The notes below the pieces were generated by a model, which saw only the letters and a list, made by a program, of their open reading frames with translations, made no database searches and was not told where the DNA came from. Both the position numbers and the translations under genes were made by a program. A stretch of 11,954 nucleotides of DNA from assembly GCA_030612585.1 (NCBI GenBank), contig JAUWNP010000136.1, positions 1 through 11,954 of the forward strand, in the 5' to 3' direction. This document shows positions 6,636 to 11,954 of the stretch, one piece after another. The DNA comes from Anaerolineae bacterium (lineage in GTDB: Bacteria; Chloroflexota; Anaerolineae; B4-G1). Each line of letters opens with the position of its first letter. Within the stretch, counting starts at the first letter, position 1.

Positions 6636-8975
6636 CTAGTCGTCTTTTGTGCCATTGGGCATGATTGCGCCGTCCAGGATGGTCCCGCTCAGGTTCGCAC
6701 CCTCCAGGTTGGCCTCGCTCAGGTTGGCCCCGCTCAGGTCGGTCACGGCCAGGTCAGCCCCGGCCAGGTTGGCCTTACTCAGATTAGCCCCGCTCAGGTC
6801 GGCTCTGCTCAGGTCAGCGTCGCGCAGGTCACGTTCCGCTGCCCCCTGGGTGACGATTTCCCAAACGAGGTGCCACTTGCGGCCAATCTGCGTGTCCCCG
6901 CCCAATGTGGCCCTGCGCAGGTTGGCCCAGGACAGGTCGGCCCCGCTCAGGTTGGCACCTCCCAGATTAGCCTCGCCCAAACTGGCACCTTCCAGGTTGG
7001 CCCCGATCAGATTAGCCCCGCTCAGGTCAGCCCCGCCCAGGTTGGCCTCACTCAGGTCAGTCTCGTGCAGGTCACGCCCTGGCGCCCCCTGGGTAACGAT
7101 CTCCCAGACAAGGCGCCACTTGTCGTCAATCTGTGTGCCCTCGTCCAACGTGGCCCCGCGCAGCGCGGTCATCACCAACTCGGCCATCATCAGGTCGGCT
7201 CCGCTCAGGTCAGCCCCTTCCAGGCTGGCTTCGCTCAAATCAGCCCCAATCAGGTCGGCCCCATGCAGGTTGGCCCCGCTCAGGTCGGCACCTCGCAGAT
7301 CGGCCTTGCCCAGGTCGGCCTCGTGCAAGTCACGTCCCGATGCCCCCTGAGTGACGATCTCCCAGACGAGACGCCACTTACCGTCAATCTGTGTCTCCTC
7401 GTTCAACATGGCCCCGCGCAGGTCAGCGTAACTCAGGTCGGCCCCGCTCAGGTTAGCCCTTTCCAGGTTGGCCCCGCTCAGATTGGCCCCCTCCAGATAG
7501 GCCTCGCTCAGGTCGGCCCCGCTCAGATTGGCCCTGCTCAGATTAGCATTGCGCAGATCATCTCCCGATGCCCCCTGTGTGACGATTCTCCAGACGAGGC
7601 GCCACCTATCGTCAATCTGTGTGGTCTCCTCGTCCAATATGGCCCCGTGCAGGTCAGCCATCGTCAGGTCAGTCTCGCTCAGGTCGGCCCCTTCTAGGTT
7701 GGCCTTGCTCAGGTCGGCCTTGCTCAGATTGGCCTTGCTCAGGTTGGCCCCGCTCAGATTAGCCCCGGCCAGGTTGGCCCCGCTCAAGTCGGCCCCTTTC
7801 AGGTCAGTCTCGCTCAGGTCGGTATCGTGCAGGTCACGCCCCGGCGCTCCCTGGGTGACAATCTCCCAGACGAGGCGCCACTTACCGTCAATTTGTGTGT
7901 CCTCGTCCAATATGGCCCCGCGCAGGTTGGCCCTTTCCAGATTACCTTCGCTCAAGTTGGCCCCGCTCAAGTCGGTCCCGCTCAGGTTGGCCCCGCTCAG
8001 ATTCGCTTTGTTCAAGTCGGCCCCGCTCAGATTGGTTCCACTCAGGTCGGCGCCGGACAGATCGCGTTCCGGTGCCTCGTTGGTAACAATCTCCCAGGCA
8101 AGGCGCCACTTGGCCTCAATTTGTGTCTCCTCGTCCAATACGGCTTCTTTCAGGACAGCCCCGGCCAGGTTGGCCCCGGTCAGATTGGCCTTGCTCAGGT
8201 CGGCCCCTTCCAGGTTGGCCCCGGTCAGATTGGCACCGGTCAGGTCGGCCCCGCTCAGGTCGGCCTTGCTCAGATTCGCCTTGCCCAGGTTGGCCTTGCT
8301 CAGGTCGGCCCCACTCAGGTTGGCCCCAGTCAGGCCAGTCTCGATCAGGTCGGCCTCGCGCAGGCCAGCGTCGCTCAGGTCGGTCTCGCTCAGATCACGT
8401 CCCGGGGCCCCGTTGGTGACAATCTCCCAGACAAGGCGCCACTTATCATCAATCTGCGTGGCCTCGTCCAATATGGCTCCGCGCAGGTTGGCCTTGCTCA
8501 GGTCCACCCCGGTCAGGTTAGCCTTACTCAGGTCGGCCCCGGTCAGGTTGGCCCCGTGCTGCCTGGCCCCGGTCAGGTCGGCCCCGGTCAGGTCGGCCTC
8601 TTTCAGGTCGGCCATTGTCAGGTCGGCGTCACTCAGGATAGCGCCGCTCAGGTCGGCCCCGGTCAGGTTGGCCCGCCACAGGTTGGTCTCCGTCAGGTTG
8701 GCCCCGGTCAGCCTGGCCCCGCTCAGGATGGCCTCCCTCAGGTCAGCCCCACTCAGATCAGCCTTGTTCAGGTTAGCCTTGTTCAAGTCAGCCCCACGCA
8801 GGTCAACCCCGCGCAGGTCGGCCTCGCTCTTGTTGCAATGATGCCAGTCTATGCCCGGGGCAGGAGCACTCTGGCAGTCGCCGTCGAACAGCATGCAACC
8901 GGCCGTGACGACAGCGAGCAGGCCCAGCACCAGCACCAGTAAGAACCATCTTCCGCTGTCTGTCGAGGCACTCAT
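6636..8975 (-). CDS. Pentapeptide-repeat lipoprotein with seven WRLVWEIVT spacers
   Basis: A 779-residue protein. Residues 1-27 form a signal peptide with hydrophobic core FLLVLVLGLLAV and a lipobox-like TAGC. C27 would be lipidated, giving a membrane-anchored protein exposed outside the cytoplasm. From about residue 47 onward it consists of A(D/N)LxxA(D/N)L pentapeptide repeats, which fold as a right-handed square helix. Seven conserved spacers (DEETQIDGKWRLVWEIVTQG type, near residues 186, 297, 373, 465, 541, 627 and 708) split it into eight blocks; successive spacers are 76 to 111 residues apart. The end is IMPNGTKDD. The start has GGAGGG about 9 nt upstream. Similar spacer-bearing pentapeptide proteins occur in cyanobacteria and Chloroflexota. 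The function is unknown; a structural or binding role is inferred. Confidence 0.92.
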   Translation of the reverse strand: MSASTDSGRWFLLVLVLGLLAVVTAGCMLFDGDCQSAPAPGIDWHHCNKSEADLRGVDLRGADLNKANLNKADLSGADLREAILSGARLTGANLTETNLWRANLTGADLSGAILSDADLTMADLKEADLTGADLTGARQHGANLTGADLSKANLTGVDLSKANLRGAILDEATQIDDKWRLVWEIVTNGAPGRDLSETDLSDAGLREADLIETGLTGANLSGADLSKANLGKANLSKADLSGADLTGANLTGANLEGADLSKANLTGANLAGAVLKEAVLDEETQIEAKWRLAWEIVTNEAPERDLSGADLSGTNLSGADLNKANLSGANLSGTDLSGANLSEGNLERANLRGAILDEDTQIDGKWRLVWEIVTQGAPGRDLHDTDLSETDLKGADLSGANLAGANLSGANLSKANLSKADLSKANLEGADLSETDLTMADLHGAILDEETTQIDDRWRLVWRIVTQGASGDDLRNANLSRANLSGADLSEAYLEGANLSGANLERANLSGADLSYADLRGAMLNEETQIDGKWRLVWEIVTQGASGRDLHEADLGKADLRGADLSGANLHGADLIGADLSEASLEGADLSGADLMMAELVMTALRGATLDEGTQIDDKWRLVWEIVTQGAPGRDLHETDLSEANLGGADLSGANLIGANLEGASLGEANLGGANLSGADLSWANLRRATLGGDTQIGRKWHLVWEIVTQGAAERDLRDADLSRADLSGANLSKANLAGADLAVTDLSGANLSEANLEGANLSGTILDGAIMPNGTKDD

Positions 8976-9137
8976 TGTCGTTTGCCCTCCTGCACCTCTT
9001 CATGCAAAACGCCCGCCACACCTTGACGGTGGGCAGGCCATGTAGTAGTGGTCGAGTATTTACCGCCAAGGCGCTCGTACTCCCTGGTCACCGCCCCGGG
9101 CTCCGTGAAACCAGCGAGGCCTTTGTTTTGTCAAGGC
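8976..9137 (-). promoter_or_regulatory. Potentially structured 5' leader of the pentapeptide gene
   Basis: The roughly 160-nt transcribed leader can form three hairpins in succession. They are GGTTTCAC with GTGACC (9105-9112 with 9086-9091, two bulged bases), GAGTA with TACTC enclosing CGCC/GGCG (9054-9082), and GCCCACC with GGCGGGC (9011-9034, one mismatch) followed by TTTT. The last lies about 20 bp before the ribosome-binding site. I could not match it to a known riboswitch class. Confidence 0.35.
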
Positions 9138-9143
9138 ACAGGG

Positions 9144-9172
9144 ATTATAGTACAGCACGGCGAGCAAGGCAA
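9144..9172 (-). promoter_or_regulatory. Promoter of the pentapeptide lipoprotein gene
   Basis: On the minus strand there is a perfect -10 TATAAT (9144-9149), a 17-nt spacer, and a -35 TTGCCT (9167-9172, four of six matches). Transcription should begin near 9137, giving a leader of about 160 nt before the ATG at 8975. Confidence 0.7.
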
Positions 9173-9218
9173 ATCGGCAACCAGTGAACAGCGCCGCGCG
9201 GAGACAAGAGCACAAGAC

Positions 9219-9284
9219 TTAGAACGCAGATGCACGCTGATTCTTCCTTTTCTTATCTGCGAAAATCTGCGTGAATCTGCGTCC
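9219..9284. repeat. ATCTGCG element: three direct copies at 10-bp spacing plus one inverted
   Basis: ATCTGCG occurs at 9255-9261, 9265-9271 and 9275-9281, exactly 10 bp apart, and inverted as CGCAGAT at 9225-9231. The stretch GAATCTGCGTCC resembles a short repeat I recall as dispersed in many environmental bacterial genomes. The helical phasing could also suit a protein-binding array, but the simplest reading is a dispersed repeat. Confidence 0.75.
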
Positions 9285-9291
9285 ATTTAAC

Positions 9292-9329
9292 TTGTCGGTT
9301 TGAGGCGAGGCTGCGCTAGACGTTTACCC
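9292..9329. repeat. Dispersed repeat, copy 2, upstream of the his promoter
   Basis: It matches 2939-2977 with about 30 identical bases and one single-base gap: shared TTGTCGGT, then GGCG-GGCT, then TTACCC. It ends 3 bp before the -35 of the his promoter. Confidence 0.7.
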
Positions 9330-9332
9330 GGC

Positions 9333-9360
9333 TTGACTTCCCCCAGGATGATGGTACAAT
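9333..9360 (+). promoter_or_regulatory. Promoter of the his operon
   Basis: -35 TTGACT (9333-9338, five of six), a 16-nt spacer, and -10 TACAAT (9355-9360, five of six). The expected transcript start is about 9366-9368, only a few bases before the leader-peptide ATG at 9370. Confidence 0.8.
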
Positions 9361-9369
9361 GTTCCAGTT

Positions 9370-9447
9370 ATGTTCATCAAGATATACGCCCCTGCCCACC
9401 ATCATGATCACGAGTCCTCGTCCCTCGACCGGGGAGGACAGGTTTGA
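9370..9447 (+). CDS. hisL: His operon leader peptide with four His codons
   Basis: A 25-codon open frame from ATG 9370 to TGA 9445-9447. Residues 10-14 read HHHDH, so four of five consecutive codons are histidine (CAC CAT CAT GAT CAC, 9397-9411). They fall just before the first arm of the attenuator (9414). The stop lies within segment 2, as expected when free translation must block the antiterminator. The peptide would act as a sensor of charged tRNA-His: ribosome stalling at the His codons favours read-through into hisG. No ribosome-binding site precedes the ATG, which lies about 3 nt from the predicted transcript start, so initiation may be leaderless. Too small for most gene finders. The symbol is by analogy with enteric hisL; there is no sequence homology claim. 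Confidence 0.78.
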   Translation: MFIKIYAPAHHHDHESSSLDRGGQV

Positions 9448-9520
9448 TTTGCCTGAGTAAGTCTGCCTGAACTGATCCTCAAACGTCCAGCCCTCCCGGT
9501 CAACCCGGCGAGGGCTTTTT
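9414..9520 (+). promoter_or_regulatory. Transcription attenuator of the his operon
   Basis: Four segments form mutually exclusive pairs. The 1:2 hairpin pairs GTCCTC (9414-9419) with GAGGAC (9434-9439) and CCC (9422-9424) with GGG (9431-9433). The 2:3 antiterminator pairs GGAC (9436-9439) with GTCC (9485-9488) and GTTTGA (9442-9447) with TCAAAC (9479-9484). It extends into 9491-9493, or uses an alternative register pairing 9429-9437 with 9492-9499. The 3:4 pair is the terminator (9489-9516). A ribosome stalled at the His codons would cover segment 1 and free 2:3. One reaching the stop codon would cover segment 2 and allow termination. All pairings are visible; the mechanism is inferred from known his and trp attenuators. 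Confidence 0.8.
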
Positions 9521-9523
9521 GTT
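9489..9523 (+). terminator. Intrinsic terminator inside the his leader (attenuator 3:4)
   Basis: AGCCCTC (9489-9495) pairs with GAGGGCT (9510-9516), capped by an inner CCGG/CCGG pairing (9496-9499 with 9505-9508, one bulged C). It is followed at once by a T-run (TTTTTGTTTGTTT). It lies before hisG, about 24 bp upstream of the ATG, so it must be bypassed for hisG expression. Confidence 0.9.
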
Positions 9524-9539
9524 TGTTTAGGAGCATCCA

Positions 9540-10694
9540 ATGGACCAACATAATCAACATACCAGCATCCGTCTCTCACTGCCCAGCAAGGGCCGCCTGG
9601 CCCAGGGTGCGCTGGCTTTTCTGGCCGCCTGTGGTCTGAAGGTGGATAAACCCAACCCCCGCCAGTATGCCGCCCGCATCCCGGCCCTGCCCGGCTTGAC
9701 CGTGCTCTTTCAGCGGCCCGGCGACATCGTCGTCAGCGTGCGCGATGGCAGCGTGGACTTCGGTATCACCGGGATGGACATAGTGGCCGAGCGCCAGGGA
9801 AATAACGGCGCGGTACTGGTGCTCCACGAGACGCTCAACTTCGGCCACTGCCGCCTGGCCCTGGCCGTGCCGGAGGCGTGGGAGACGGTGCGCACGGTGG
9901 CCGACCTGGCCGCCTTACCCCCCCCAGCCCCCCCTGCGAGGGGGGGAGGTAGTCAACCGATCTGCTCTACGCCACTTTCACCCCCACCTGTGAGGGGGGG
10001 AGCCCACACCCACACCACGGCCCGGCCGCTCCGGGTGGCGACCAAGTTCCCTCACCTCACCGGCGGCTTCCTGGCCCGCCACGACATCCCCTTCACCCTC
10101 ATCCACGCCGAAGGGACACTGGAGGCCGCGCCGGCCATCGGCTACGCCGACCTCATCGCCGACCTGGTCTCCTCCGGGCAGACGTTGCGCGACAACCGGT
10201 TGCGCCCCCTGGACGACGGCACCATCATCCACTCCCAGGCCGCCCTGATCGCCAACCGGACCGCCCTCAAATCACGCCCGGAGGTGCTGGCCGTGGCCCG
10301 CACGCTGCTCGAGTTCGTCGAGGCGCACCTGCGGGCCGTGGAACACGTAGCTGTGTTTGCCAACGTGCGGGGCACATCGCCCCAGGCCATCGCCCAGCGG
10401 ATGTTTGCTCAGAAGACCCTCGGCGGGCTCCAAGGGCCGACCATCTCGCCGGTGGTCGTCCAGGATGGGAACCCCAACTGGCACGCCGTCCACATTGTCG
10501 TGCACCGGGATCAACTCTTCCAGGCGGTAGCCGAACTGCGCGCCATCGGCGGCAGCGGGGTCGTCGTCACGCCGGTGACCTACATCTTCGAGGAGGAACC
10601 GGCTCGCTACCGGGCGATGATGGAGGCGATTCAGGAGACGGGGGGACGGGGAGACAAGGAGACAGGGAGACAGGGAGATAAGGAGATGAGTTGA
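9540..10694 (+). CDS. hisG: ATP phosphoribosyltransferase, long form, with an in-frame insertion
   Basis: A 384-residue HisG that condenses ATP and PRPP to phosphoribosyl-ATP, the first step of histidine synthesis. Seen are [10 protein letters not shown] near the N-terminus, [12 protein letters not shown], the PRPP-loop region [16 protein letters not shown] from E191, and [11 protein letters not shown]-terminal HisG_C regulatory domain ([14 protein letters not shown] to [14 protein letters not shown]) marks the long, histidine-inhibited form that needs no HisZ. The start at 9540 has AGGAG 6 nt upstream. Two oddities stand out. Residues 127-161 are a Pro/Gly-rich insertion absent from the family, placed between VADLAAL and RPLRVATKF. 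The last 18 or so residues ([17 protein letters not shown]) are encoded by low-complexity repeat DNA beyond the normal end. Both keep the frame. Confidence 0.95.
   Translation: MDQHNQHTSIRLSLPSKGRLAQGALAFLAACGLKVDKPNPRQYAARIPALPGLTVLFQRPGDIVVSVRDGSVDFGITGMDIVAERQGNNGAVLVLHETLNFGHCRLALAVPEAWETVRTVADLAALPPPAPPARGGGSQPICSTPLSPPPVRGGAHTHTTARPLRVATKFPHLTGGFLARHDIPFTLIHAEGTLEAAPAIGYADLIADLVSSGQTLRDNRLRPLDDGTIIHSQAALIANRTALKSRPEVLAVARTLLEFVEAHLRAVEHVAVFANVRGTSPQAIAQRMFAQKTLGGLQGPTISPVVVQDGNPNWHAVHIVVHRDQLFQAVAELRAIGGSGVVVTPVTYIFEEEPARYRAMMEAIQETGGRGDKETGRQGDKEMS
9918..10022 (+). repeat. 105-bp in-frame insertion inside hisG
   Basis: Two imperfect palindromes, CCCCCCTGCGAGGGGGG and CCCCCACCTGTGAGGGGGG, flank a short central stretch. 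The insertion adds exactly 35 codons, rich in Pro and Gly, in a loop where HisG homologues pass straight from the DLA motif to RPLRVAT. Composition differs sharply from the surrounding gene. It is the same class of C-run/G-run palindrome as in hisD at 11693-11773. Confidence 0.75.
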
Positions 10695-10725
10695 TGGGGA
10701 AATGGGGAGCAGGGGAGCGGGGGAG
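10633..10725 (+). repeat. Purine-rich GGGAGACA-type tract across the hisG-hisD junction
   Basis: Variants of GGGGAGACAAGGAGACAGGG run from the last hisG codons through the 31-bp intergenic gap to the hisD start. They encode the [12 protein letters not shown] tail of HisG, and the AGGGGAG near 10711 provides the hisD ribosome-binding site. It is the reverse complement of the tract type at 6545-6628. Confidence 0.8.
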
Positions 10726-11954
10726 ATGATGCTGAGGATTTATGAAGACTGGGAACGGGCACGGCGGACGGTGCTCTGTCGGCGGGATATGATGGCTCTT
10801 GACGAGGTGCCGGAGCCGGTGCGGAGGGGCATCCGGCGCGTCTTCGGAGAGGAACTGATACCCGAGGAGGCCGTGGCCCGCATCCTGGCCGACGTGCGCC
10901 AGCGGGGCGACGAGGCACTCCGCGACTGGACGGCCCGCATTGACGGCCTGAGACTTGACGACTTCGAGGTGGGGCCGGGGGCCCTGGAGGCCGCCTACGA
11001 TTCCCTCCCCCCCGACCTGGCTGAAACGCTGGACCTGGCTGCCGAGCGCATCCGTGCCTTCCACGCCCGCCAGCCCATCTCCTCTCTCTCGTGGACAACG
11101 ACCGAACTGGGCGGGACGCTGGGCCAGCGGGTCACACCGCTGGCGCGGGTGGGGGTCTACGTGCCGGGCGGCACCGCCCCGCTCCCCTCGTCGCTGCTGA
11201 TGACCGTGATCCCGGCCCGCGTCGCCGGGGTGGACGAGGTCGTCGTCTGTACGCCGCCGGGGCGCGAATCTTGCCCCGAGCAAAGCCAAAGGGCCTGCCC
11301 TGAGCAAAGTCGAAGGGACGGCCGCGTGCCCGCCGTCACCCTGGCCGCGGCCCACGTCGCCGGGGTGGACCGGCTCTTCCGGCTGGGCGGCGCACAGGCC
11401 ATCGGGGCGCTCGCTTACGGCACCGGAACGGTGCCGCGCGGGGATAAGATCGTGGGAGCGGGTGGGCTTTTCACCACGCTCGCCAAGCGACAGGTCTACG
11501 GCCAGGTGGGGCTGGACGGGCTGTACGGGCCGACGGAGACAGTCATCGTGGCCGATGATACAGCCAACCCCGCCTGGGTGGCCGCCGACCTGCTGGCCCA
11601 GGCGGAGCACGACGTGTTGGCGACCGCCATCCTGCTCACCCCCTCCCGCCCGTTGGCGGAGGCGGTGCAGGCCGAGGTGACCCGGCAGATGCAGCCCCCA
11701 CCCCCGGCCCCGCCCCCAACTCTGGGGGAGGGGACACCTTCCCCCCCAAAGTTGGGGGGGACCGGGGGGGGGGGGGCGGACAACATACCGCCGGAGCGGG
11801 ATAGACCGGGCGGCATCGGCCTCACCCCCTCCCGCCCGGTGGCGGAGGCGGTGCAGGCCGAGGTGACCCGGCAGATGCAGCCCCCACCCCCGGCCCCTCC
11901 CCCAACTCTGGGGGAGGGGAGATCTTCCCCCCCAAAGTTGGGGGGGGCCGAGGG
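10726..11954 (+). CDS. hisD: Histidinol dehydrogenase, 3'-truncated by window, with in-frame insertions
   Basis: An open frame of 409 complete codons with no stop before the window end. HisD oxidises L-histidinol to L-histidine in two NAD-dependent steps. Family features are [18 protein letters not shown] (Y145), [14 protein letters not shown] (Q224), AKRQVYG, GPTE (T270) and DLLAQAEHD, with Q292 and H295 as the zinc ligands equivalent to E. coli Q259 and H262. The catalytic Glu-His pair and the other zinc ligands lie beyond the window. AGGGGAG is 8 nt before ATG 10726; the adjacent ATG 10729 is equally possible and gives the more typical MLRIY start. Oddities are a repeat-derived insertion at residues 183-198, a 62-codon tandem duplication from residue 304 with palindromes, and GDKIVGAGG where the family has VDKIVGPGN. 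Confidence 0.92.
   Translation, partial: MMLRIYEDWERARRTVLCRRDMMALDEVPEPVRRGIRRVFGEELIPEEAVARILADVRQRGDEALRDWTARIDGLRLDDFEVGPGALEAAYDSLPPDLAETLDLAAERIRAFHARQPISSLSWTTTELGGTLGQRVTPLARVGVYVPGGTAPLPSSLLMTVIPARVAGVDEVVVCTPPGRESCPEQSQRACPEQSRRDGRVPAVTLAAAHVAGVDRLFRLGGAQAIGALAYGTGTVPRGDKIVGAGGLFTTLAKRQVYGQVGLDGLYGPTETVIVADDTANPAWVAADLLAQAEHDVLATAILLTPSRPLAEAVQAEVTRQMQPPPPAPPPTLGEGTPSPPKLGGTGGGGADNIPPERDRPGGIGLTPSRPVAEAVQAEVTRQMQPPPPAPPPTLGEGRSSPPKLGGAE
11272..11319 (+). repeat. Two tandem 24-bp units inserted in hisD
   Basis: TGCCCCGAGCAAAGCCAAAG... (11272-11295) and TGCCCTGAGCAAAGTCGAAG... (11296-11319) are tandem copies encoding CPEQSQRA and [28 protein letters not shown] is a type of short repeat I recall as widely scattered in Chloroflexota genomes, where CPEQSRR-like peptides interrupt proteins. 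The 48 bp keep the hisD frame and fall in a loop after the VVVCTPPG strand. Confidence 0.75.
11635..11954 (+). repeat. 186-bp in-frame tandem duplication with C/G palindromes in hisD
   Basis: Unit 1 is 11635-11820; unit 2 starts at 11821 and is cut by the window end. Each begins [20 protein letters not shown] and continues into palindromic C-run/G-run DNA (CCCCCAACTCTGGGGG, then CCCCCCCAAAGTTGGGGGGG) that encodes PPPTLGEG and PPKLGG. The period is 62 codons exactly. The copies differ at several positions, which argues against a plain assembly duplication. Unit 1 also contains a run of 13 G at 11764-11776. Confidence 0.85.

Larger units (their letters stand above)
9173..9332. other. Divergent intergenic region with two dispersed repeats
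   Basis: This stretch separates the leftward pentapeptide promoter from the rightward his promoter. It holds the ATCTGCG repeat element (9219-9284) and the second copy of the 39-bp dispersed repeat (9292-9329), which ends 3 bp before the his promoter -35. I see no gene in it. Short open frames here translate repeat sequence. Confidence 0.7.

Noticed and set aside
6428..6655. N-terminal extension of the DUF6930-like protein up to 6655
   Set aside because: The extra 76 residues come from the inverted repeat and the GGGAGACA-type tract, overlap the pentapeptide gene's end, and lack a ribosome-binding site. The ATG at 6427 has one.
6700..8820. Possible CRISPR or satellite array from the regular DNA repeats
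   Set aside because: The 15-bp periodicity is explained entirely by pentapeptide-repeat coding.
6567..8942. Long open frames on the plus strand opposite the pentapeptide gene (for example 7528-8841 and 7827-8942)
   Set aside because: They are by-products of the 15-bp repeat unit, which keeps several frames open. The translations are monotonous (QVGPAQVGLAQ or RSAPLRLAP), and the minus frame has the signal peptide, ribosome-binding site and known repeat family.
9048..9290. Small open frame on the plus strand ending ICENLRESASI
   Set aside because: It translates intergenic repeats, including the ATCTGCG element, and overlaps the pentapeptide promoter region in antisense.
9397..9450. Alternative small frame starting at ATG 9404
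   Set aside because: It reads through the His-codon run in another frame and has no His residues. The frame from 9370 has four His codons and a stop placed as attenuation requires.
9316..9579. 87-codon open frame on the minus strand across the his leader
   Set aside because: It overlaps the his promoter, attenuator and hisG start in antisense and has no recognisable features.
10567..11610. 347-codon open frame on the minus strand opposite hisG and hisD
   Set aside because: It is antisense to conserved his genes, and its C-terminal part is low-complexity repeat translation.

Overview
The window is bacterial, GC-rich chromosomal DNA. It looks like Chloroflexota (Anaerolineae-like). The grounds are a long-form HisG, an RtcB-archease pair, a PadR-HAAS regulator pair, and many small dispersed repeats, some inserted in frame inside genes. 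The taxonomic call is a resemblance-based inference, not a proof.

Left block, minus strand (47-2766). A strong sigma70-type promoter at 2738-2766 drives a PadR repressor, then a HAAS-domain membrane protein whose start overlaps the padR stop. An AT-rich eight-helix membrane protein follows 13 bp further on. A second small membrane protein of an uncharacterised family (47-736) lies beyond. This resembles an autoregulated PadR module controlling membrane proteins. Between it and the next gene is a patch of repeats (2838-2977).

Middle block, minus strand (2971-6427). Archease and the RNA ligase RtcB form a two-gene operon for RNA splicing or repair. Upstream, behind a hairpin, is a conserved protein with DUF6930-like parts and a recombinase-like helical C-terminus. 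A promoter and two repeat elements lie before it.

Pentapeptide block, minus strand (6636-9172). A 779-residue predicted lipoprotein consists of eight pentapeptide-repeat blocks separated by seven copies of a KWRLVWEIVT-type spacer. It has a good promoter and a 160-nt leader that can fold into three hairpins.

Right block, plus strand (9333-11954). This is the start of a histidine biosynthesis operon: promoter, a 25-codon leader peptide with four His codons, mutually exclusive hairpins ending in an intrinsic terminator, then hisG and hisD (hisD runs off the window). The leader reads as a complete ribosome-mediated attenuator, and the leader-peptide ATG lies almost at the predicted transcription start. 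Both his genes carry in-frame repeat insertions: 35 codons in hisG, and in hisD a 16-codon tandem plus a 62-codon tandem duplication with C/G-rich palindromes. HisD also departs from the family consensus at the usual NAD-contacting Asn.

The attenuator and the in-frame element insertions in hisG and hisD are the most interesting content. I found no tRNA, rRNA, CRISPR array, transposase or phage gene.
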